Positions 9,949 through 20,184 of a DNA stretch of 64,000 bases are shown piece after piece. This DNA is from Prauserella marina (lineage in GTDB: Bacteria; Actinomycetota; Actinomycetes; Mycobacteriales; Pseudonocardiaceae), in contig NZ_CP016353.1 of assembly GCF_002240355.1 (NCBI RefSeq), forward strand, positions 4,266,501 to 4,330,500. The letters run 5' to 3'. The stretch's first letter is position 1. Each line of letters starts with the position of its first letter. The notes beneath the pieces were generated by a model. It was not told the DNA's origin. It worked only from the letters and a program-made list of their open reading frames with translations, and ran no database searches. A program made the translations under genes and the position numbers.

Positions 9949-10065
9949 GTCAGTCCGTTTCCGTTGCGCCAGGCCGCATTCCGCTCCCGACGGCCGTTGC
10001 GGTGGACGGTGACGACGGCTCGGGATCGCCGCACTCGGTGGGTGGCAAGGACGGCACGAAGCGGA

Positions 10066-10084
10066 GAGGCGGCCTGGCCGCCTC
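10066..10084 (-). terminator. Hairpin downstream of rpoZ
   Basis: GAGGCGGC-CTG-GCCGCCTC is a perfect 8-bp stem with a 3-base loop, placed 5 bases after the rpoZ stop and before coaBC. It lacks a T-tract and may be a partial terminator or attenuator that makes coaBC partly independent of the mihF-gmk-rpoZ transcript. Inferred only. Confidence 0.5.
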
Positions 10085-10089
10085 AGGCG

Positions 10090-10365
10090 TTATTCGCCCT
10101 CGGTGTGCTCAAGCAGTCCGGCGTGGATCTCGCGCAGCGCGATCGAGAGCGGCTTCTCCCTCGGGCCCGGCTCGACGAGCGGGCCGACGTACTCAAGCAG
10201 GCCCTCGCCGAGTTGCGCGTAGTAGTCGTTGATCTGGCGTGCGCGCTTGGCCGAATAGATCACCAGCGCGTACTTGGAGCTGACCTTCTCAAGGAGGTCG
10301 TCGATGGGGGGATTGGTGATGCCTTCGAGCTGCTCGCTCTGAGGACCCAGCGTAATCGCGGTCAC
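10090..10365 (-). CDS. rpoZ: RNA polymerase omega subunit
   Basis: Small subunit that helps assemble RNA polymerase by holding beta-prime. It is 91 residues, with the conserved omega core [20 protein letters not shown] and [13 protein letters not shown], and a C-terminal tail [15 protein letters not shown] as in mycobacterial omega. The GTG start at 10365 overlaps the gmk stop by four bases (GTGA), so it is translated together with gmk. Confidence 0.96.
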   Translation of the reverse strand: MTAITLGPQSEQLEGITNPPIDDLLEKVSSKYALVIYSAKRARQINDYYAQLGEGLLEYVGPLVEPGPREKPLSIALREIHAGLLEHTEGE

Positions 10366-11030
10366 TGACTGTGCTCCGAATCGTCAAAAACAGTGGTCTC
10401 GCCGGTTATCAAGTCTAGCAACTCACGTGCGGCGGTCTGCACGTCGGCGTTGACGACCCGCGCGTCGAACTCCCCAGCGGCCGCGAGTTCCCGTTCGGCC
10501 TCGCTCAGCCTGGCCTTCACGGCGTCGTCGGCTTCGGTGCCGCGGCCGGTCAGCCTGCCGACGAGCTCGCCCCATGACGGAGGCAGGAGCATCACCAGCC
10601 GTGCCTCCGGCATGGCCACGCGCACCTGCCTCGCGCCCTGGAGTTCGATTTCCAGCACCGCGGGCCTTCCGGCCCGCAGCGCCGCCTCGACCGGCTCGCG
10701 TGGAGTGCCGTAGCAGTTGCCGGCGAACTCCGCGTGTTCGAGAAGTTCGCCGTCGGCCACCATGGCGTCGAATGTCGCGCGGTCGACGAAGTGGTAGTGC
10801 TCGCCGTCCACCTCGCCCTCCCGGGGCTGACGGGTGGTGACGGAAACACTGAAATAGAGGCCGGGGTGAAGTTCGCGCAGCGCACTGACCACGCTCGACT
10901 TACCCACCCCGGAAGGTCCCGACACGACGGTGAGCCGGGGCCGGGAGGAACCCGGCACCGACCCACCGTTCGTCATGTGGCCGCCGCGTGCGCCGGCCTC
11001 GATCGAGCCGCCGTTGTGCCGCTCGCTCAC
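10362..11030 (-). CDS. gmk: Guanylate kinase
   Basis: Phosphorylates GMP to GDP. The P-loop [12 protein letters not shown] lies near residue 38, followed by the GMP-binding region with [20 protein letters not shown] and the ELQGARQVR segment. It is 222 residues from a GTG at 11030, which overlaps the mihF stop by four bases. An ATG at 10976 gives a shorter protein starting MTNGGSVPG, closer to the core, and cannot be excluded. It sits in the conserved actinobacterial order mihF-gmk-rpoZ-coaBC. Confidence 0.95.
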   Translation of the reverse strand: MSERHNGGSIEAGARGGHMTNGGSVPGSSRPRLTVVSGPSGVGKSSVVSALRELHPGLYFSVSVTTRQPREGEVDGEHYHFVDRATFDAMVADGELLEHAEFAGNCYGTPREPVEAALRAGRPAVLEIELQGARQVRVAMPEARLVMLLPPSWGELVGRLTGRGTEADDAVKARLSEAERELAAAGEFDARVVNADVQTAARELLDLITGETTVFDDSEHSQ

Positions 11031-11344
11031 TCGCCGCTGAACTCGGCCAGCAGCGCCTTGCGCTGCCGGTCACCGAGGCCGCGCAGCCGACGGCTGGTAG
11101 CGATCTCAAGCCGCTCCATCGTCTGCTGCGCACGCACCTTGCCCACGCCCGGCAGAGCCTCCAGCAGTGCGGAGACCTTCATCTTGCCAAGGACCTCGTC
11201 CTCGTCGGCCTGCTTGAGCACGTCGGCGAGAGTCGTGCCGCCACGCTTGAGCCGTTCCTTGAGCTCCGCGCGGGCGCGACGGGCAGCGGCGGCCTTCTCC
11301 AGCGCCGCAGCACGCTGTTCCTCGGTGAGCTGGGGAAGTGCCAC
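11027..11344 (-). CDS. mihF: Actinobacterial integration host factor (mIHF type)
   Basis: A nucleoid-associated DNA-binding protein of 105 residues, unrelated in sequence to E. coli IHF. An alanine-rich amphipathic N-terminal helix ([22 protein letters not shown] split over residues 6-27) precedes a helix-two-turn-helix core with [19 protein letters not shown] near residues 62-80. The start is a GTG with GGAGG six bases upstream, so expression is probably strong. It is first in the operon that continues into gmk. Confidence 0.95.
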   Translation of the reverse strand: MALPQLTEEQRAAALEKAAAARRARAELKERLKRGGTTLADVLKQADEDEVLGKMKVSALLEALPGVGKVRAQQTMERLEIATSRRLRGLGDRQRKALLAEFSGE

Positions 11345-11531
11345 GTTTTCCTCCGGTATTACTCAAAATTCTGGGTGGGTGTGGCGACCGTACCCACCCT
11401 GGACCTCGGCCCACAATGCGGGGTAGCCGCTCGCCGGAACGCGCCGACCGCCTCAGATGTGCCTCGGACGGCCCCGCGCCCAGCCCGTTACCGCCACGGC
11501 TCACCGTGGCACGGGCCAAGTCAGACCCTAC

Positions 11532-13766
11532 TCACAAAAGCTTCTCCGGTGTCAGTGGCAAGTGCCTGATCCTTGTTCCGGTGGCGTGGAAAACGGCGTT
11601 GGCGATGGCCGGCGCGACGCCGATCGAGCAGATCTCGCCGAGTCCCTTCGCACCGACCGGATGGGCGTTGACCTCCGCTTTGTCCACGAAAAGCGCCCTG
11701 ACGTCGCCGATGTCGGCGTGCACTGGCACGTGGTAGTCGGTGAGCGCGGAGTTGGTGAACCGGCCGGAAACCGGGTCCTGGTCCAGTTTTTCCATCAGCG
11801 CACCGCCCATCGCGAAGATCATGCCGCCGCGGGCCTGGTTGGCCGCCGTCGCGCGGTTGAGGACCCTGCCGCAATCGAACACCCCGATGTGCCGCACCAC
11901 ACGCACTCGTGGAAGATCAACATCTATGCGGACCTCGGTGAAATGCGCGGCGAAGGTGGCGAGGGCGAACGGTTCCTCCCCCGAGGCCGGCGGTATGTGC
12001 CTGCCTTGGTCGGCGAGCACGCCGATACCGTGCCTCGTGAGCAGTTCGGCGTACGTCTCGCCGCGACGTGGCTCCGCACGCGCGAACATCCTGCCGTTCT
12101 CGACGGCGACCGCGTCCTGCTCGACCCCGTGCAAGGGAGACCGGGGATCCGTGACGGCAAGCCGGATCGCGGCGGCCCTGACCTTGCCCGCGGCGTCCTG
12201 CACGGCGCTGCCGGTACTTCCCGACGTCATCGAGCCGAACGTGGGCGCGCCCGGCGGCAAATCGCTGTCACCAGCCGAAATCCGCACCCGCTCCGGAGCC
12301 ATTCCCAGCCCCGAAGCGGCGATCTGGACCATCGTTGTCAGCGAGCCGCCGCCGATCTCCTGCGTCGCCGTCAGCACCTCCGCTCCCCCGTCGGCGGCAA
12401 GGCGCACGGCGGCGACGGCGGGCGCCGAATGCTCGGCCCTGATCGCGACGGCCATGCCGTAACCGACGAGTTCCCCGCCGTCCCGCATGCTGCCGGGACG
12501 GGCATTCCGTGCGCCCCAGCCGAATTCCCTCGCACCGATGTCGAGGCATTCGAGTAACCTGTTGCCGCCCCACGGTTTTCCGGTATGCGGGTGCGCACCG
12601 GAGGCAACGTTGCGCCTTCGCAGTTCGACCGGATCGATTCCGACGCGGTACGCCAGTTCGTCCATGGCGCACTCGGTCGCGAACTGGCCAGGGGTGTCGC
12701 CCGGTGTCCGCATGGCGCCGGAGGTGCCGATGTTGACCTTGGCGACCTTTGCCGTAGCCAGCAGGTTCGGCACCGCGTACAGCGCGGGTGTCGACTGGAT
12801 CGCCGGTTCGGCCCTGTCGTCGGTCGGCGAGGTGGGGTTGACGGTGTGATGTTCGATCACCAGCAGTTTCCCCGCCCCGTCCGCGCCGAGGCGGACCCTG
12901 TGCACAAGCTCCGGCATGTGCCCCGTGCCCGTGAAGACCTGCTTGCGCGTCAGCGTCAGCCGCACCGGCCGGTGCACCATCATCGACGCGAGCGGAGCCA
13001 GCAGGGTGTGCGCCCACAGGTAGGACTTGTTGCCGAAGCCGCCGCCGACGAGCGACGAGATCAGCCGGACGCTGCTCTCCGGAAGCCCGAAGGCCGTGGC
13101 GATCACCGGCCGGTGCGCGACCACCGACTGGGTCGAGTCGTGCACGATCAGCGTGCCGCTCTCCCACCTCGCGAGCGTGACGGAGGGTTCCATCGGAGCG
13201 TGCGACAACGCCGAGGTGCGGTAGTCCGCCTCGACGGTCACCGGGGTTCTCCTCGCGACCGAGCCTCGCTCGTAGTGCACCGGAAACCGGTCTGTGTAGG
13301 GGCCTTGCGGCACGTAGGCATCGGGAAGGCCCGCGTCGAGGTCCGGAACCGGCCGCCTCCGCTCGTAATCGACGCGCACCAGACTCGCGCCGTACTCGGC
13401 CTGCTCCAGGGTTTCGGCCACGACGACGCCGATGCACTGGTTGCCGAAGTGGATCACGTCGTCGGTGAGCGGCAGCCTGCTCTCGGCGAGGTAGGGGATC
13501 GTGGGAACCCCTTTCCACGCGGGCCGGTTGCGGTGGGTGATCACGGCGAGCACGCCCGGCGCGTCCAGCGCCCGCCTGCTGTCGATCCCGCGCACCCTTC
13601 CCGCCGAGATGGCGCTCGTGACGAGTACCGCGTGCGCGACCCCCTGCTGCCGCACGTCGCCGGTGTACACGGCCTTTCCGGTGACCTTGTCCCTGCCTTC
13701 GACCCTGCGCAGCGGGGCGCCGATCGGTTCGCTCCACTCGGTTCGCGTCTCGGCTGTGGTGTCCAT
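11532..13766 (-). CDS. Molybdopterin-binding subunit of a xanthine-oxidase-family oxidoreductase (PaoC/YagR-like)
   Basis: Large catalytic subunit, 744 residues. Cofactor-binding motifs follow the family order: VGGGFGNKSYLW near 250, GAMRTPGDTPGQFATECAMDE near 350, QEIGGGSLTT and GAPTFGSMTSGSTGS further on. The C-terminal GAKGLGEICSIG contains the catalytic glutamate. By resemblance to E. coli PaoC it may oxidise aldehydes, but the substrate is inferred. The ATG at 13766 overlaps the stop of the FAD subunit by one base (TGATG). A longer open frame upstream lies inside that gene and is not real. Confidence 0.88.
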   Translation of the reverse strand: MDTTAETRTEWSEPIGAPLRRVEGRDKVTGKAVYTGDVRQQGVAHAVLVTSAISAGRVRGIDSRRALDAPGVLAVITHRNRPAWKGVPTIPYLAESRLPLTDDVIHFGNQCIGVVVAETLEQAEYGASLVRVDYERRRPVPDLDAGLPDAYVPQGPYTDRFPVHYERGSVARRTPVTVEADYRTSALSHAPMEPSVTLARWESGTLIVHDSTQSVVAHRPVIATAFGLPESSVRLISSLVGGGFGNKSYLWAHTLLAPLASMMVHRPVRLTLTRKQVFTGTGHMPELVHRVRLGADGAGKLLVIEHHTVNPTSPTDDRAEPAIQSTPALYAVPNLLATAKVAKVNIGTSGAMRTPGDTPGQFATECAMDELAYRVGIDPVELRRRNVASGAHPHTGKPWGGNRLLECLDIGAREFGWGARNARPGSMRDGGELVGYGMAVAIRAEHSAPAVAAVRLAADGGAEVLTATQEIGGGSLTTMVQIAASGLGMAPERVRISAGDSDLPPGAPTFGSMTSGSTGSAVQDAAGKVRAAAIRLAVTDPRSPLHGVEQDAVAVENGRMFARAEPRRGETYAELLTRHGIGVLADQGRHIPPASGEEPFALATFAAHFTEVRIDVDLPRVRVVRHIGVFDCGRVLNRATAANQARGGMIFAMGGALMEKLDQDPVSGRFTNSALTDYHVPVHADIGDVRALFVDKAEVNAHPVGAKGLGEICSIGVAPAIANAVFHATGTRIRHLPLTPEKLL

Positions 13767-14749
13767 CAGCGCTGCCCCAGTTCCGTCAGTGCCCTGCGCA
13801 CGACCCTGCGCACGAGTTCGACCTTGTGCTCGTTGTCCTTGCCTGGCCGCGCGCCCTCGGTGGCCGCCTTCGCCGCGGCGTCGATCACCTCGGCGGTGGG
13901 GCGCTTGCCGGTCAGTACCCGCTCGGCGGCAACCGCGCGCCACGGCGCGGGAGCGACACCGCCGAGCGCTACCCGCGCCGTCCGTACCGCCCCTCCCCGG
14001 ATGTCGAGGGCGACGGCCGCGGAGACGAGCGCGAAGGCGAACGAGGCCCTGTCCCTGAACTTGAGGTAATGCGAGTGCCCGCTGTGTGCCCGCGCGGGCA
14101 GTTCGATGGCGGTGATGAGCTCGCCGGGGCGCAGCGTCGTCTCCCGGTGCGGGGTGTCGCCAGGCAGCAGGTGGAACTCGTCCATGGGGATCTCCCTGCT
14201 CCCCCGCTGGCTCTGGGCGATCACGACGGCGTCGACGGCTCTCAGCGCGACGGCGAGGTCGGAGGGATGCACCGCCGTGCACGAGGACGACGTACCGAAG
14301 ATCGCCTGACCGCTCCCGTCACCTTCGATCGCCGAGCAGCCGCTGCCAGGTGCTCTCTTGTTGCAGGCGAATTCGGGCAGCCGGAAGTAGCGGCATCTGG
14401 TGCGCTGCGAGATGTTGCCCCCGAGGGTGGCCATGCCGCGGATCTGCGCCGAGGCTCCCGCCCGCAGCGCCTCGGTGACCACCGGGTACTCCCTGGCAAG
14501 CCTGCTGTCGGCGACGGCGTTGGAGTACAGCGCGCCGATGCGCACGCCGCCGTCGCGGCGCCATTCGATCCGGTCGAGCCCGAGCAGGGAGACGTCGACG
14601 AGGCGGTGGGGCGTGGCGACCCCGTCCCTGAGCAAGGTGACGAGGTCGGTGCCGCCCGCGATGACCGTCGCGTCTTTCTCGCGGTGCAGGATCCGGACGG
14701 CTTCGGCGACCGACCTCGGCCGGTCGAGGTGGAAAGTCTCCACGGTCAC
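13766..14749 (-). CDS. FAD-binding subunit with an extra iron-sulfur site (PaoB/YagS-like)
   Basis: Electron-transfer subunit, 327 residues. The FAD loops are ATVIAGGTDLVTLLRDG near residue 27 and the LGGNISQRTRC segment near 108. The insertion RCRYFRLPEFACNKRAPG, then GSGCSAIEG and TSSSC, has the cysteine pattern of E. coli PaoB, which binds an additional [4Fe-4S] cluster, so this is PaoB-like rather than a plain CoxM. The GTG start at 14749 overlaps the iron-sulfur subunit stop (GTGA) with GAGGAGGG just upstream. Confidence 0.87.
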   Translation of the reverse strand: MTVETFHLDRPRSVAEAVRILHREKDATVIAGGTDLVTLLRDGVATPHRLVDVSLLGLDRIEWRRDGGVRIGALYSNAVADSRLAREYPVVTEALRAGASAQIRGMATLGGNISQRTRCRYFRLPEFACNKRAPGSGCSAIEGDGSGQAIFGTSSSCTAVHPSDLAVALRAVDAVVIAQSQRGSREIPMDEFHLLPGDTPHRETTLRPGELITAIELPARAHSGHSHYLKFRDRASFAFALVSAAVALDIRGGAVRTARVALGGVAPAPWRAVAAERVLTGKRPTAEVIDAAAKAATEGARPGKDNEHKVELVRRVVRRALTELGQR

Positions 14750-15420
14750 TTCCCTCCTCGCGCGGCACGGACCGCGGCGTTGATGTTCGGGTATGCGGCG
14801 CAGCGGCACAGGTTGCCGCTCATCTCCTCCGCGATGTCCTCGTCGGGGACGTCGGGTCGTTCGGCGAGCAGCCCCGCCGCCGACATGATCTGACCGGAGG
14901 TGCAGAACCCGCACTGGAATCCGTCGTGTTCGAGGAAGGCCCGCTGCACGGGATGCAACCCTTCGCCGCCGCCGAGCCTTTCCAGGCCCTCGATGGTGGT
15001 GACCTCGGCGCCTTCGTGCCGGGCCGCGATCGTCAGGCAGGACAGCGTCCTTCGCCCGTCGACGAGCACGGTGCAGGCGCCGCAGGCACCCTGGTTGCAG
15101 CCCTTCTTGGTGCCGGTGAGACCGATCCGGTCGCGCACCGCGTCCAGCAGGCTCGCGCGCACGTCCAGGTCGAGGGTGCGCGTCCTGCCGTTGACGCTCA
15201 GCGTCAGCCGCCTCGTCGGTGGAGGTGGCGGGGCCGCCGCGGCATCGGTCGCGGCGGCAGGCGGCGCGCCGACCGTCCTGAGCATGCTCGCGCCCGCGAT
15301 GCCCGCTCCCGCGGCGGCGCCGCGGACCAGAAACGTCCGCCGCGAACTGCCTCCGGCAGCACCGCCGGGATCATCCGGCTTGTCCGGATCATGGGAAACG
15401 GAACGCTTTCTCAAACCCAC
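14746..15420 (-). CDS. Tat-exported [2Fe-2S] subunit of the molybdenum hydroxylase (PaoA/YagT-like)
   Basis: Small electron-transfer subunit, about 224 residues. The N-terminus has a twin-arginine signal, SSRRTFLVRGAAAGAGIAG near residues 25-43, so the enzyme complex is probably moved folded across the membrane. A plant-type ferredoxin domain (GCNQGACGACTVLVDG and a later Cys) follows, then the helical domain with FQCGFCTSGQ and NLCRCAAYPNI for the second cluster. The start is uncertain: the GTG at 15420 has GGAAGG ten bases upstream, and a GTG or TTG nearby is possible. First gene of the operon. Confidence 0.85.
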   Translation of the reverse strand: MGLRKRSVSHDPDKPDDPGGAAGGSSRRTFLVRGAAAGAGIAGASMLRTVGAPPAAATDAAAAPPPPPTRRLTLSVNGRTRTLDLDVRASLLDAVRDRIGLTGTKKGCNQGACGACTVLVDGRRTLSCLTIAARHEGAEVTTIEGLERLGGGEGLHPVQRAFLEHDGFQCGFCTSGQIMSAAGLLAERPDVPDEDIAEEMSGNLCRCAAYPNINAAVRAARGGK

Positions 15421-15442
15421 CTCGACCACACCTTCCACCAGT

Positions 15443-15498
15443 AGACAGACGAAGATAAGAACTCTGTCATTCAGCAGTCTGCTGGCTATCGGTAAAAT
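15443..15498. promoter_or_regulatory. Divergent control region with a MarR operator-like palindrome
   Basis: CAGCAGTCTGCTG at 15472-15484 is a 13-bp palindrome around a central base. It lies between a -35-like TTCAGC (15470-15475) and a -10-like TAAAAT (15493-15498) for the marR-type gene. The -10 ends only 6 bases before the GTG, so that mRNA may be leaderless. A wider repeat GACAGA...TCTGTC also spans the region. The role as operator is inferred from position between the MarR gene and the oxidoreductase operon. Confidence 0.5.
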
Positions 15499-15504
15499 TC
15501 GAGT

Positions 15505-16032
15505 GTGACGAGAAAGCCGCCGGAGAGCCCCACGACGCCAGTGACGTCCCTGCCAGCGCACGAGCGGGTCGGGCACCACGTGAAGCGCGTCGAACAGGAA
15601 CTGATGGCGCTCAAACACGCCGCGCTGAAACCCTCGGGACTCACGGTGCCGCAGTACTCGGCACTGGCGACCACGGCGATGCACCCCGGGGTGTCAGCGG
15701 CGGCGCTGGCCCGCCTCGCGCTCGTCACGCCGCAGACCATGGCCACCACGCTGGCCAACCTGGAAGCAAAGGGGCTCATCAGCAGAGCGCGCGACCCCTA
15801 CCATCTCAACGCGCGGCAGATCGAGCTCACCGAACCGGGCTGGGCGACGCTGCGCCAGGCCGACGCCGCCGCCGTCGCGATCGAGCGCAGGCTCGGCGAC
15901 ACGTTCACCGAAACGGAACGCGCGACGCTGCTCGACCTGCTCGCCCGGTGCTCGCGGACGTTGCACGAGGAGGCAGCGCACGTATCGGGTGGCAGCGCGG
16001 CGCTGGCGCCGTTCAAACAACCCGCGCGGTAA
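15505..16032 (+). CDS. MarR-family transcriptional regulator
   Basis: A 175-residue winged-helix regulator: helices around RVEQELMALKHAAL, the recognition region SAAALARLALVTPQTMATTL near residues 68-87, and the wing with LISRARDPYHLNARQIELT. MarR proteins typically repress a neighbouring or divergent operon until a small phenolic or aldehyde ligand binds. Being divergent from the PaoABC-like genes with a palindrome between, it probably controls them. The GTG start has no clear Shine-Dalgarno, which fits a leaderless transcript. Confidence 0.88.
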   Translation: MTRKPPESPTTPVTSLPAHERVGHHVKRVEQELMALKHAALKPSGLTVPQYSALATTAMHPGVSAAALARLALVTPQTMATTLANLEAKGLISRARDPYHLNARQIELTEPGWATLRQADAAAVAIERRLGDTFTETERATLLDLLARCSRTLHEEAAHVSGGSAALAPFKQPAR

Positions 16033-16042
16033 CCCGGCGCTT

Positions 16043-16873
16043 TCAGCGCGCCAGCACGGCGACCGTCTCCCGCACGCGCAGGACCGCCTCGCGCAGCGCG
16101 GCCGGATCGGGACCGTGCTTGAGCAGATCACGCGACGACGCGGGAAGAACCGAAGCGGTGTCCGGCCCGAACACCTTCACGAGGTCGTCGGCCGTCGCGC
16201 CCTGCGCGCCGAAACCAGGCGCGAGGACGGGACCGTTCAGCGCGGTGAGATCCAGTTCGCCTGGCCGGATGGTGGCACCGACGACGACGCCGACCCCGCC
16301 CATCGGTGTCGCTCCCGCATTGCGCGCGGCCGCCTCGTCCACCATCGCCTGCGCGACGGACCTCCCCGAGGTGAGCGCGCCCTGCACCTGTCCTCCGTCG
16401 GGATTCGAGGTGCGGGCCAGCACGAACAACCCCCTCCCGCTCGCCTGAGCCGCCGCGAGCGCCGGTTCCAGCGCGCCGAAGCCCAGGTAGGGCGACACCG
16501 TGATGGCGTCGGCTGCCAACGGCGCGGCGTCGGTCAGGTAGGCCGAGGTGTACGCGGCCATCGTCGAGCCGATGTCGCCTCGCTTGACGTCGAGCAGCAC
16601 CAGGGCCCCCGCCTGCCTCGCGAGCACCAGCACCCGCTCCAGCACCGCGATCCCGGCCGAGCCGTACGCCTCGAAAAACGCCGACTGCGGCTTGAGCACG
16701 GCCACGTGCTCGGCAAGTACCTCGGTCGCCGACAACGCGAACCGCTCAAGCCCCGCCGCGTCGGCGGTGAGCCCCCACGCCGAGAGCAGACCCGGATGCG
16801 GGTCGATTCCCGCGCACAGCGGCCCGCGGTCGGCGACCGCCGACGCGAGCCGCTGCCCGAACGGAACCGTCAT
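16043..16873 (-). CDS. pyrF: Orotidine 5'-phosphate decarboxylase
   Basis: Last step of UMP synthesis. It is 276 residues, of the longer mycobacterial/myxococcal type. The substrate-binding segment [16 protein letters not shown] near residue 19 and the catalytic Lys/Asp motif [13 protein letters not shown] near residue 92 are present, followed by PYLGFGAL. The ATG at 16873 overlaps the carB stop by four bases (ATGA), making it the last gene of the pyr operon. It is convergent with the MarR gene, 10 bases apart. Confidence 0.95.
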   Translation of the reverse strand: MTVPFGQRLASAVADRGPLCAGIDPHPGLLSAWGLTADAAGLERFALSATEVLAEHVAVLKPQSAFFEAYGSAGIAVLERVLVLARQAGALVLLDVKRGDIGSTMAAYTSAYLTDAAPLAADAITVSPYLGFGALEPALAAAQASGRGLFVLARTSNPDGGQVQGALTSGRSVAQAMVDEAAARNAGATPMGGVGVVVGATIRPGELDLTALNGPVLAPGFGAQGATADDLVKVFGPDTASVLPASSRDLLKHGPDPAALREAVLRVRETVAVLAR

Positions 16874-19800
16874 GCCTTCGCCCGCAGCGCCGCCTGCAAG
16901 TCCTGGAGCGACCGGACCCCGATGTCGCCTCGGATGAGTGCCTCGATGCCGTGCACGGCCGCCGCCGCGCCCTGCACCGTCGTAACGCAAGGGATTCCCC
17001 TCGACACGGCGGCCGTCCTGATCTCGTAGCCGTCGATACGGGGACCGCTGTTGCCGTACGGCGTGTTGATCACCATGTCGACGCCGCCGTCGAGGATGAC
17101 CTCGACGATGTTGGGTTCGGCCTCACCACTGCCCTGGTAGTGCTTGCGCACCTCGGTGCACGGAACTCCGTTGCGCCGCAACACCTCCGCCGTTCCCGAC
17201 GTCGCCAGCACCTCGAACCCGAGATCGGCGAGCCGCTTGACGGGGAAGACGAGCGAGCGCTTGTCGCGGTTGGCGACGGAGACGAAGACCTTGCCCTTCG
17301 TCGGCAGCGAACCGTAGGCGCCGGCCTGCGACTTGGCGAACGCCTTGCCGAAGGACACGTCGACGCCCATGACCTCGCCGGTGGACTTCATCTCCGGTCC
17401 CAGCAACGAGTCGACGCCCTGCCCCTCGGGAGTGCGGAACCGGTGGAACGGAAGCACCGCCTCCTTGACCGCGACGGGCGCGTCGACCGGAAGGTGGCCG
17501 CCGTCGCCTTCGGCGGGCAGCACACCCCTCTCCCGCAGATCCTTCACCGAGGAGCCGGTCATGATCAGCGCGGCGGCCTTGGCCAGCGGGACCGCCGTCG
17601 CCTTCGACACGAACGGCACCGTGCGCGAAGCCCTCGGGTTCGCCTCAAGCACGTACAGCACGTCGTCTTTCAGCGCGTACTGCACATTGAGCAGGCCGCG
17701 CACCCCGACACCGCGCGCGATGGCCTCCGTGCACCGGCGCACCTCGTCGAGATCGGTGCGGCCGAGCGTGATGGGCGGCAGCGCGCACGCCGAATCACCG
17801 GAGTGGATACCGGCTTCCTCGATGTGTTCCATGACGCCGCCGAGGAACAACTCCTCGCCGTCGAACAGCGCGTCGACGTCGATCTCGATGGCGTCGTCGA
17901 GGAACCGGTCCACCAGCACCGGATGCTCCGGCGTGACCTCGGTGGCCCGCTGGATGTACCCGGCCAGCGACGCCTCGTCGTACACGATCTCCATGCCCCG
18001 CCCGCCGAGTACATACGACGGCCTGACCAGCACCGGGTAACCGATCTCGTCGGCGATGCGCTTGGCGCCCTCGAACGAGGTCGCTGTGCCGTAGCGAGGC
18101 GCGGGAAGACCGGCCTCGGTCAGCACGTCACCGAAGGCACCCCTGTCCTCGGCGAGGTGGATGGCCTGCGGAGGCGTGCCCACCACGGGCACGCCCGCGT
18201 CGGCGAGGCGCTGAGCCAGTCCGAGCGGGGTCTGCCCGCCGAGCTGCACGATGACACCGGCGACGGTGCCCGACTGCTGCTCCGCGTGCACGACCTCCAG
18301 TACGTCCTCGAAAGTCAGCGGCTCGAAGTACAACCGGTCGGAGGTGTCGTAGTCGGTGGAGACGGTCTCCGGATTGCAGTTGACCATCACCGCCTCGAAA
18401 CCCGCCTCACGCAGGGCGAGCGCGGCGTGCACGCACGAGTAGTCGAACTCGATGCCCTGCCCGATGCGGTTGGGCCCCGATCCGAGGATCAGCACCTTCG
18501 GCTTCTCGGGCTGGGCGGTCACCTCCGACTCGGCCGCGGGATCCAGTTCGTAGGCCGAGTAGTGATACGGCGTGCGGGCCTCGAACTCGGCCGCGCACGT
18601 GTCGACGGTCTTGAAGACCGGGTGCACGCCGAGCCGGTGGCGCAGCGTCCGCACCCCGTCCTCACCGGCGAGTTCCGGCCGTAGCGCGGCGATCTGCCGG
18701 TCGGAAAGACCGGTGCGCTTGGCTCTGCGCAGCAGCGAGGCGTCCAGTACCGGCGATTCCCGCACCTCGGCACCGACCTCGCCGATGAGCGCGATCTGGT
18801 CGATGAACCACGGGTCGACGCCACTGGCCTCGTGCACCTGCTCGACGGTGGCGCCAAGGCGCAGCGCGCGCTCGATCGCGTAAAGCCTCCCGTCGTGCGG
18901 GGTCCGCAGTTCGGCGAGCGTCGACTCCAGCGTCGCGCCGGCGGGATCCTCGCGCGTCCAGAAACCGACGGCCTTCGTCTCGACGGAACGCAGCGCCTTG
19001 CCCAGCGCCTCGGGGAAGCTCCTGCCGAGCGACATGGCCTCGCCGACGCTCTTCATCGTCGTGGTGAGAGTCGGGTCCGCACCGGCGAACTTCTCGAAGG
19101 CGAACCTCGGCACCTTCACCACGACGTAGTCCAGCGTCGGCTCGAAGCTGGCCGGGGTCTCGCCGGTGATGTCGTTGCTGATCTCGTCGAGCGTGTAGCC
19201 GATGGCGAGCTTCGCGGCGATCTTGGCGATGGGGAACCCGGTCGCCTTCGAGGCCAGCGCCGAGGACCGCGACACCCTGGGGTTCATCTCGATCACAACG
19301 AGGCGGCCGTCGGCCGGATTGACGGCGAACTGGATGTTGCAGCCACCCGTGTCGACGCCCACCTCGCGCAGCACGTCGATGCCGACGTCGCGCATGTGCT
19401 GGTACTCGCGGTCGGTCAGGGTCATCGCGGGCGCGACGGTCACCGAGTCGCCGGTGTGCACGCCCATCGCGTCGACGTTCTCGATCGAGCAGACCACCAC
19501 CACGTTGTCGTGCCGGTCGCGCATCAGTTCGAGCTCGTATTCCTTCCAGCCGAGCACGCTCTCCTCGACAAGCACCTCGGTGACCGGGCTCTCCTCAAGC
19601 CCGAACGAGGCCAGCCGCTCTAGTTCCTCGTCGGTGTGCGCCATGCCGGAGCCGAGTCCGCCCATCGTGAACGACGGCCGGATGACGACGGGAAGGCCGA
19701 CCTCGGCGACGGTGGCCCTGACCTCGTCCATGGAGTGGCACACCGCGCTGCGCGGGACGTCGCCACCGATGGTGCGCACGATGTCCTTGAACTTCTGCCG

Positions 19801-20184
19801 GTCCTCGCCACGCTGGATCGCGTCGATGTCGGCGCCGATCAGCTCGACGCCGTACTTCTCGAGCACTCCCCGCTCGTGCAGGGCCACCGCGCAGTTCAGC
19901 GCCGTCTGCCCGCCGAGGGTGGCCAGCACCGCGTCCGGCCGCTCACGCGCGATGACCTTCTCGACGAACTCCGGTGTCACCGGCTCGATGTAGGTCGCGT
20001 CGGCGAACTCGGGGTCGGTCATGATCGTCGCCGGGTTGGAGTTGACGAGGCTGACGCGAAGGCCCTCCTCCTTCAGCACCCGGCACGCCTGCGTGCCCGA
20101 GTAGTCGAACTCGGCGGCCTGTCCGATGACGATCGGACCGGAACCGATGACGAGGACATGCTCGATGTCGGTGCGTTTAGGCAT
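16870..20184 (-). CDS. carB: Carbamoyl-phosphate synthase large subunit
   Basis: Makes carbamoyl phosphate from ammonia delivered by CarA, bicarbonate and two ATP. It is 1104 residues with two homologous ATP-grasp halves, each preceded by a Rossmann-like segment ([20 protein letters not shown] near 11 and [19 protein letters not shown] near 561). The C-terminal MGS-like allosteric domain (about 950-1100) contains [19 protein letters not shown]. The start overlaps the end of carA by eight bases. Confidence 0.98.
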   Translation of the reverse strand: MPKRTDIEHVLVIGSGPIVIGQAAEFDYSGTQACRVLKEEGLRVSLVNSNPATIMTDPEFADATYIEPVTPEFVEKVIARERPDAVLATLGGQTALNCAVALHERGVLEKYGVELIGADIDAIQRGEDRQKFKDIVRTIGGDVPRSAVCHSMDEVRATVAEVGLPVVIRPSFTMGGLGSGMAHTDEELERLASFGLEESPVTEVLVEESVLGWKEYELELMRDRHDNVVVVCSIENVDAMGVHTGDSVTVAPAMTLTDREYQHMRDVGIDVLREVGVDTGGCNIQFAVNPADGRLVVIEMNPRVSRSSALASKATGFPIAKIAAKLAIGYTLDEISNDITGETPASFEPTLDYVVVKVPRFAFEKFAGADPTLTTTMKSVGEAMSLGRSFPEALGKALRSVETKAVGFWTREDPAGATLESTLAELRTPHDGRLYAIERALRLGATVEQVHEASGVDPWFIDQIALIGEVGAEVRESPVLDASLLRRAKRTGLSDRQIAALRPELAGEDGVRTLRHRLGVHPVFKTVDTCAAEFEARTPYHYSAYELDPAAESEVTAQPEKPKVLILGSGPNRIGQGIEFDYSCVHAALALREAGFEAVMVNCNPETVSTDYDTSDRLYFEPLTFEDVLEVVHAEQQSGTVAGVIVQLGGQTPLGLAQRLADAGVPVVGTPPQAIHLAEDRGAFGDVLTEAGLPAPRYGTATSFEGAKRIADEIGYPVLVRPSYVLGGRGMEIVYDEASLAGYIQRATEVTPEHPVLVDRFLDDAIEIDVDALFDGEELFLGGVMEHIEEAGIHSGDSACALPPITLGRTDLDEVRRCTEAIARGVGVRGLLNVQYALKDDVLYVLEANPRASRTVPFVSKATAVPLAKAAALIMTGSSVKDLRERGVLPAEGDGGHLPVDAPVAVKEAVLPFHRFRTPEGQGVDSLLGPEMKSTGEVMGVDVSFGKAFAKSQAGAYGSLPTKGKVFVSVANRDKRSLVFPVKRLADLGFEVLATSGTAEVLRRNGVPCTEVRKHYQGSGEAEPNIVEVILDGGVDMVINTPYGNSGPRIDGYEIRTAAVSRGIPCVTTVQGAAAAVHGIEALIRGDIGVRSLQDLQAALRAKA

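Noticed and set aside
11532-14282. 916-codon open frame covering the molybdopterin subunit and extending into the next gene
   Set aside because: The first 170 or so codons are Arg/Gly-rich nonsense antiparallel in composition to the real FAD-subunit frame. The recognisable protein starts at the ATG at 13766.
16951-18684. Long plus-strand frames opposite carB, alaS and other genes
   Set aside because: They are His/Arg/Asp-rich mirror frames expected at very high GC; they have no family motifs or ribosome-binding sites, and the opposite strand encodes well-known proteins.
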